Assembly: GCA_038501195.1 (NCBI GenBank)
Contig: JBBPUQ010000001.1
Span: 5,146,001 to 5,210,000 of the forward strand
DNA: 64,000 bases
Source: Nemania diffusa
Lineage: Eukaryota; Ascomycota; Sordariomycetes; Xylariales; Xylariaceae
Direction: 5' to 3'
Of the stretch, positions 57,688 through 64,000 are shown piece by piece; the stretch's first letter is position 1, and each line of letters starts with the position of its first letter. The translations under genes and the position numbers were made by a program. Under the pieces are notes generated by a model. The model searched no databases. It was not told the origin of the DNA and worked only from the letters and a program-made list of their open reading frames with translations.

Positions 57688-58699
57688 TTAGACGTCAAGA
57701 CCGTCCACGACAATACCTTTGATCCATTCATGTTGCATGAGCCGAGCCACTTCGTTCGCAGAACTATCATCCACAAGAATGCTGACCAGATACAAAGCTG
57801 CATCTAGGCCAGCAGATACTCCCCCACTCGTGATTACCCGAAGACCCCCTAGGCGCATCGCGGCGCGGCGGGCAATTGACTCTCGGCGCGCATTTGAGCC
57901 CTTGAATGAAATGCTCCCCTTACTGAAGAGGCATAAACGTTAGTTAATATTCGTAGCACACAGATATTTGCATATATAAACATACCGCGCATTAGAGGGT
58001 CGTCTGTCAGTATCAGACTTGCGACGAATGTATGGGTTTTCGTCCTCGTCTCCGAGATCAAAGCGGAGGTTGTTGACGACGTATCGGACATCCTCAACAA
58101 CATCGGTTCTCTCCTGAAGATTACGTTGCGCAACAGTGCTGCAAATAATCTCAAATTTCGTCACGTAGTCGGGGTGAGTGGTGGCCGATAGACCAGAGAG
58201 GATGCCTTGCTCTGCTAGGAAGAGTGACCCCGTGCAGATAGACATGAGTGTACGTTCACGGGACGAATCGGTCTTCTGGAGCTCAGCAAACGCTGAGATG
58301 ATAGAAAGAGGCTCTGTCTTTCCTTTTAGAACACCATCCGAGTTGCCTCCAACAACTATCAGAACATCAAAGTCGCCAAGCCGCTCGTAAGCTTCCTTGT
58401 ACGCAATCTGCGAACCAATGACAACTCCTTGTTCGGACATGACCTGCGGTTCAGGGCCAACGATCGTACACTCGAAGGCTTTGGTACCTGGAGATATAGT
58501 ATTAGCACCTGTTCATTCTAGAATAGCCAATGTAGTTGGGCACTAGAGGTGGTAAACACATACTCTCGTCATTCTTGTCGTGGAGGGCAGACGCCAGAAC
58601 CTCTAAAGGCGCAGCAAAGTCTGTCAGGTTGAATTTGTCATGAAGGGCGAACAACACCTCAATAGGGTCGTTAGAACCTGCAGCTGCCTTGCTTGCCAT
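57688..58699 (-). CDS. DJ-1/PfpI (ThiJ) superfamily protein
   Basis: Class I glutamine-amidotransferase-like protein of unknown substrate. Exons 58699-58564, 58487-57986 and 57922-57688 give 290 aa; the junctions KNDE|STKAFECTIVGPEPQ and NAR|KGSISFKG keep phase. The N-terminal strand IEVLFALHDKFNLTDFAAPLEVL is followed by YERLGDFDVLIVVGGNSDGVL. The nucleophile elbow is LMSICTGSLFLAEQGIL with Cys about 130. THPDYVTKFEI and RLGGLRVITSGGVSAGLDAALYLV follow, with GVSAGLD typical of isonitrile-hydratase/transcription-regulator-type members. A polar insert (NPYIRRKSDTDRRPSNARKGS) interrupts the last third and is partly encoded across the second intron. No signal peptide. The gene is divergent from TSC1. 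Confidence 0.88.
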
Positions 58700-59051
58700 T
58701 TTTAAACAGAAGCCAATACGGTGAAGGTGGAGTTATTGAGAGGCGTATCGAGAGGATAACGTGCGAGAGAAAATTAGTGAGACAAGACAATTGGTATCCA
58801 ATATCCTTTGGATCACCAATTGCTCTATTGACTTCGCTTTGGGGGTTGTTTGAGAAGATAAAGGAGACAAGAGGAAGAAGAAAGGAAAGAGGAAGCAATA
58901 GATTTGGGGGGGTGGAGGGGTAAAGTAAAGTAAGCTGTTTCTCAGGAGTCGGTCGAGGGGTTGAAAGAAGACAGGCTGTCTGGTGTACCTACTGCTTGTC
59001 GAGCCTGCAGAGGTACATCGATGCAATGGGTACATCTAGGTAGGCACTGCA

Positions 59052-59084
59052 CAGCAGCAACAACAGCAACAGCAGACAACAGCG
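59052..59084. repeat. CAG/CAA-rich run
   Basis: Imperfect CAGCAGCAACAACAGCAAC triplets in the divergent promoter. It is not inside a supported reading frame. Confidence 0.6.
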
Positions 59085-59512
59085 GGGAGGTTACGTAGGG
59101 GGTATCAGACCAATTGGCTACCTTCCCAGCGGACCCGCCAGAGCAAAGCCCCCTCCCCCGGATTTCTAGTCGAGCAACTGTGGAGCTTAACAGTGATCAG
59201 CCTGGAACTGTGGGTCACCCTGATCACATTGTCGCCGTATGAGGACATGGATGTGCATCGTAACCTAGCCACTGCACGTGTGACCTCACTGACCTGCCTT
59301 CTCGTCGATTTGGGAGGTTTCAGTGGTTCGTACGTACCAAGTTATTACAATTTTATCACAGTCGGTAATGATTTACCATGTAGGCACAGAATAGGGAAGT
59401 AATTCGACTAATTCATGATAAGCGAACATATAAAATTACGAGCTAGAGCTGAGGGGACATGCTTAGGGATTGCTGCAGGTACTCACACCCCTAGAGCATG
59501 GAATAATATACC

Positions 59513-59552
59513 CAGGTACCTACCTACGCTAAGAGTACCTACATAGGTAGGG
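59513..59552. repeat. TACCTA/TAGGTA tract
   Basis: CAGGTACCTACCTACG and TACCTACATAGGTAGGG form an imperfect inverted array, as in other intergenic regions of the window. Confidence 0.6.
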
Positions 59553-59865
59553 TGGGTCCACCTGCTGTAATACCCCGCTATTACCGAAACTTCCAAGAGG
59601 CGGGAAGCTCTCGACAAAACTCCACCGAAGAGAGACTCACGGCCGACCTCTCCTGATGATGGGCCGATATCGTTCGTAAACTTTTGAAGCCACTGCATGA
59701 TTTGGTGCCATTACGGTATCATAGTTTGCATACAGTCCATACATATTGGGCCTGGCGTATGGGGCACTCAGATTAACAAGGCTTTGCACGACAACTACAA
59801 CTCCACATCAACCTCCGTAATATCGCCGCCCATCGCCGCCGTCTAGGACAACACGACATATCCCA

Positions 59866-62800
59866 ATGTCATCAGCTCCGTATGTTCAATAGCCGGCTCT
59901 CTAGACAGCATAGAGGATACTTCACTGCTTCTACCTAGGCTTGCATGTTTATCTACCTATCTATCTACCCACGTTCTAGCCAGCGGGCCGGCTTAGTGCC
60001 ATGTCTCAACTCAGATGAATCTGATTACTGATAACCTACTGTTTTTAGGACGCTTAAAGAGCTTGTGAAAGCTGTCGGTAGCTTTGCACGCGCTCCCTCC
60101 CTCCCGCTCCCAGAAGACCTTATCCAGATAATCGAGGACTTCCTATACACACGAGCCGAGAAATGGGATGAGAATGCAGCCGAAAAGGTCCACGACGAAC
60201 TATTATCGATATTCAAGCAAGATATTGCCCAGCAACCTGCACGATATGCCGCATTCATTGCTCTTCTTCGTTATCTACGACCCTTGATCGGCCAACCTAC
60301 AAGGGTCTTGCAATGGTTCGAACTACTTCTGCCCGTGCTCACCCACCTGAGTCAAGAGAAAGACCTAGCCTCTGAGTGCCAGGGGATTGTGCTTGATATC
60401 CTAACGGGAAGTGATGGCAACGATCCAAGCCCATCCACCCGGGGTGCGGCTACCCCAATGGCAGAGAAAATAATCTATCTCTGGTTTCAAGAGGTGGAGA
60501 TATTACGAAATACCTCCGATGCTCTTCAAGATTTCAAAGAAAAACATCTAAGGGATACATTGCTACTATACGGAAAGAAGCGCCCCAAGGTTGGTTTGAC
60601 CTCGAAGTCTTGGAAGCGGATTCTGCTGATTGTAATGAAATAGGATTTTATGGTTGTCATTGATCAGTTTGTCTGTAAGAGCTCGCGTCGCGCAAGCTCT
60701 CTACTGCTGCTCTCCTCTTTTGTCCAAAGCCAGCCACCGCACCTATATCTTATTCTTCAGACACCTCTTTTCGATAATCTACTCAAGTGTCTCCAGATTG
60801 ATACTTCGACGACAATCATCTCGTTAGCGCTCACAGTCTTGACTATGGTTCTTCCACATATACCCAGCTCATTAGTTCCTCATTTGCCCACGCTCTTTAA
60901 CATATATGCGAGGTTACTATTCTGGGAGCGGGAGCTATGTGCCGCCGCTAGGATAGACACAGACAGAAGACTGTCTTCTAGTGCTTCCGATTGGGAGATA
61001 TGCTCATTCTCACCAGGTATTGATGATAGAACTGTCTCGCAACTCTTGAACTATTTCACCATTCTGTATGGGCTGTACCCCATCAACTTCATGGATTATG
61101 TCAGAAAGCCACAAAGATACTTGAGGCATGCTGAGGCACCAGATGCCGATGTGATTGAAGTGCAGCCCACCGAGATCCGGCATGCGTCTGAGAGGTTTCG
61201 ACAGTGCCACCTCTTGCACGAGAATTTCTATACTTTGACAATAGATTCGGAGAAGACGGATTTTGGCCGATGGATAAAGAGTGAGCCTGCTGAGGTTGTG
61301 GCTGATTGTATGGCACTTCGCCAGTTGCCGGACGAATTACCTGGCGCCGTCCCTCCTGGTTTAGCGCAAACGGTAAATGCAGATGGTAACGATATGGACA
61401 AAGACGACAAGGAATCAGCTCTTCTCAGCAGTTCTAATAACATTGGGACGTCCAGCTTAGGAGATATTCGTCGCAGCTCGGGCTCTTCACTCTCTTATCC
61501 GACCGTGATCCGCCACTCTTCCCAGAGTAGTCATCGATCAAAACGTGACTCGTCAAGCACAAGGTTATCAGAGAACGGAAGTGACAGCCCAGTGTTGTCC
61601 CGGCAGCTTGCTACTTCGAGTTCTCAGACCCAACTTCAAGATCTCATGAACTCTAATAAGGCAGTTAAATCAAGCCTACATCAATCCTTAACTAATGATA
61701 GTGTGCCATCATTGTCATTGAGCCATCATGACTCCAGTCCAGACAAATCCTCTTCTCAATTGAATCTTAACTTGCCCAGCTCTAGTATGCAATTACCTGA
61801 TACTATGACCGACGATAACAATAGAAAATTGATTGGTTATGTCTACCTTTTATATAACGATCTCGTGTTCGAGCGCTTTCTAAAGCAACAGCATCTCACA
61901 CATATTGGCGAGTTAAGGAGACGGCACGTCCGAGAAGCAGCCAGTGAAGCCGAGACTCAAAATATCATCACCGCAAACAAACACCTTAAACAGCGGTTAG
62001 AAGAGTCCAAGAAAGCTGAAATACAAGCAAAGACCGAGGCCGAGAAGAGTCGCACATTGGCTAAGAAATGGGAGGCTGACATTATCAACAAGCTAAAAAC
62101 ACTTCGCGAAGAACAAAAGAAATGGAACACGGAAAGATCTACTCTGAAAGTCGAATTAGAAGCTGTTAAACGCGAAGCAGAGGAATTGCGGACACTACTC
62201 TGCGAGGTGGAGGTAAGGGAGCTGGGGTTGAAGCAGAACAAGCAGTCGGCTGATATCAACTTCGGCGAATTAGAGAGATTGAGAAGTGAGGTTGCAAAAC
62301 TGACAGAATCAGAGCGAAACCATCAAGCCAAAGAAGCTGAACGGCAAACTAGTATAGCGCAAGCAGCCGAAGCGGACAGTCGTGCACAGGCAGCGAACAT
62401 GAAATTAGCTGCGCGCGAGTTCGACTTTAAGAACGCTCGAGACCTTTACCAATCTCAGATCACATTGCTCAACTCAAGACTACAAGAGGTGCTAAAGACT
62501 GGTGGGGGGCGCAATGTCGCGAGCCTCAAGGCTCAACTGGACACGGCGCTAGAAGCAAGCCGAGTTACGCAAATCGATATGAATAAACGTATGCGTGAGC
62601 TTTCACGAAAAAATACGGAATTACAGACGAAAATTTTCGAAATGGAAAAAAGCATTCCAATCCCGTATAAGCCAACAACTCGCCTATCTTTGGATACTGA
62701 GGACGACCTTTCGTCTGATTCAAGTAGCCCGCCAGGTCCTAGAAACCAGCGACACCAGAGCTTTTCGGAATCCGAACTCTTCGAGGCTACATCATATAAT

Positions 62801-63089
62801 GCTACTCCGCCTCTTGAGCCACTCATGCTGGCTTCCGCGTCTGCACATATTCGGCCGTCATCGCCACAGGGAGCCGAGGGATCTTTGACAAACAAAGGCA
62901 ATCCTAGTTCAGTTGAGCGGCACTCTGGTAGAGGTCGGTACTTTAGTTCGCCCATTAACATAGTGTTTATGCTAACATGTAGTTAATCTAGGTGGTTCAA
63001 ACACTATCAGGAAAGATAAGAAGGAGAAGAGGGAGGAAAAGGAGAGAAAGAAGTCGACAGGCCTGCGTGGTATCCGTGGGTTTGTATAA
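59866..63089 (+). CDS. tsc1: Hamartin (TSC1) homologue
   Basis: Scaffold of the TSC complex, which with tuberin (TSC2) restrains Rheb and TORC1 (family knowledge). Exons 59866-59879 (MSSAP start), 60049-60589, 60644-62927 and 62992-63089 give 978 aa. The N-terminal alpha-solenoid spans about 1-330 with TLKELVKAVGSFARAPSLPLPED, RPK|DFMVVIDQFV and LQTPLFDNLLKCLQID. A Ser-rich disordered middle (about 400-580) precedes a long coiled coil (about 595-870: LIGYVYLLYNDLVFERFLKQQHLTHIGELRRRH to REFDFKNARDLYQSQITLLNSRL). The last exon, entered through a GTAGAG donor, gives GGSNTIRKDKKEKREEKERKKS and the conserved fungal end LRGIRGFV. Without that splice the frame would stop 20 codons later in unrelated sequence. 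The 14-nt first exon is the least certain part. Confidence 0.9.
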
Positions 63090-63681
63090 TGGTATGCCCG
63101 CTAAGGATACACGTATATGTTACATGTGGTACCACCAGGGGCAAGGTGGAGTTGAGAGTATCACTTTAAGCTATATTTCAACAGCCCTTCTGCGCAGCAC
63201 CAATCTCGACATACTTTCCATCCTGTGAGAGGTAGTCGACCCTTCCTCCACACCACCTAGGTATTCCTTTGATGCATGGGTGAATCTAAATATTAAGATG
63301 CTTTGTTAAACATATGTAAAAATTCACTCTTATAGGGTTGAAGGCATTCTGTAGACTATGCTGACTGGCACAACAGCCCAGAGGTTGAAATCTTTAAACT
63401 ACGAAGAAACAAGACAAGCTCGGTAGGGAATAAGGCAGATGCGATAAATAGACACGCACACACATATATATAAGGTAAACGTTTATGTTGAATGTGATCA
63501 ATACCACCCACGAGCCGGTGAGGGACCAATACTGTACGGTAGTGAGCTACAATATACTCCGTGATTGGAACGTCGAATGGGGAGATTTGGATATCCGCGT
63601 CCAACTCGACTAATCAATCCCAGATGCCTCCAACTATATACAGGTGACTCATGATGGACCCGAAAACTCGTTGTTAACAAT
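63090..63681. other. Convergent intergenic region
   Basis: 592 bp between the TSC1 and GH7 3' ends. No gene is seen, only short AT-rich frames. Confidence 0.5.
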
Positions 63682-64000
63682 TTAGACCTGGACGGTAGAA
63701 CCGATAGGACCGAAGCGGATGTTGGACCAGATAACCTTGCTGCGCATTGTTAGCCTCACTGTACGAGCACCTAAGGGGTAGGGCATCAACTTACGCGTTG
63801 GGGGTCTTGGACTCGACGTCGGCGGGAACACCAGAGTCCTGAGGGCAGTCGCCACGGTCACCACCGGGGGTGCCGGCCTTCTCAGGTGGGTAGCTGGAGT
63901 CGAGCCAGAGCATGTTGGCGTAGTGCTGTGACGGGCCTCACGTTAGCATCGCACGGCTTCCCGTCCCAGGAAGGAGAGTGCAAGGGGAATAGGGGAGAAG
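63682..64000 (-). CDS. GH7 cellobiohydrolase, 3' part only
   Basis: Secreted reducing-end cellobiohydrolase (Cel7/CBHI type) for cellulose breakdown. The window holds only the last two exons, 63925-63795 and 63739-63682, plus part of the preceding intron up to the window edge (branch-like GCTAACG, acceptor at 63926). They encode [44 protein letters not shown] then [18 protein letters not shown] and a stop, the characteristic GH7 C-terminus. The stop follows the catalytic domain directly, so there is no Ser/Thr linker or CBM1. Catalytic Glu residues and the signal peptide lie outside the window. It converges with TSC1. Confidence 0.93.

Larger units (their letters stand above)
58700..59865. 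promoter_or_regulatory. Divergent promoter, DJ-1-like and TSC1
   Basis: 1.17 kb with no gene seen. It contains a CAG/CAA-rich run (59052-59084), a purine-rich run (58855-58925) and a TACCTA/TAGGTA tract (59513-59552). Confidence 0.5.

Noticed and set aside
62992..63228. Arg-rich frame after TSC1
   Set aside because: It overlaps the last TSC1 exon in a different frame; the frame ending LRGIRGFV is the conserved one.

Overview
The window reads as nuclear DNA of a filamentous ascomycete, most likely a Sordariomycete (inference). Introns are short (about 50-170 nt), with GTNNGN donors, CTAAC/CTGAC-type branch sites and YAG acceptors. The gene content is fungal: conventional kinesin with a fungal-type tail, SUN-family wall glucosidase, HET-domain protein, CSC1/PHM7 channel, GH7 cellulase and CE8 pectinesterase. 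The last two suggest a plant-associated or saprotrophic life style. I rebuilt exon structures by hand from splice signals, reading phase and family conservation. Nineteen protein genes look complete, one is cut by the right edge and one is a cytochrome P450 relic.

Layout, left to right: conventional kinesin (-), RAD6/UBC2 ubiquitin-conjugating enzyme (-), mitochondrial acetyl-CoA acetyltransferase (+), a P450 C-terminal relic (-) beside an FAD-linked oxidase (+), a CSN12/Thp1-like PCI protein (+), a pectinesterase in six exons (+), a SUN-family GPI-type wall protein (+), a sugar transporter (-), a 6.2-kb stretch with no gene I can support, an eight-exon soluble ABC-F ATPase (-), a lipid-kinase-fold protein (-), a HET-domain protein (-), a CCDC124/Lso2-like ribosome factor (+), a Leu5-type mitochondrial carrier (+), a TMN/EMP70 nonaspanin (-), a very long CSC1-like channel (-), a METTL4-like MT-A70 methyltransferase (+), mitochondrial ribosomal protein uL23m (-), a DJ-1/PfpI protein (-), hamartin TSC1 (+) and the 3' end of a GH7 cellobiohydrolase (-).

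Most genes are single housekeeping loci and I see no biosynthetic cluster. Loose functional groupings are carbohydrate use (pectinesterase, sugar transporter, GH7), growth and translation control (TSC1, CCDC124, ABC-F, uL23m) and polarised traffic and wall (kinesin, TMN, SUN). The only hint of lost secondary metabolism is the P450 relic next to the oxidase. Intergenic DNA is long and carries a recurrent TAGGTA/TAGGTACCTA low-complexity family. I found no tRNA, rRNA, CRISPR or intact transposon.

I found no clearly new system. The observations most worth a second look are the intergenic TAGGTACCTA family, a perfect 24-bp palindrome, a 34-bp inverted repeat, gene ends that a plain ORF scan would get wrong (TMN, uL23m, METTL4), and unusual protein variants in the oxidase, lipid kinase, ABC-F and CSC1 genes.
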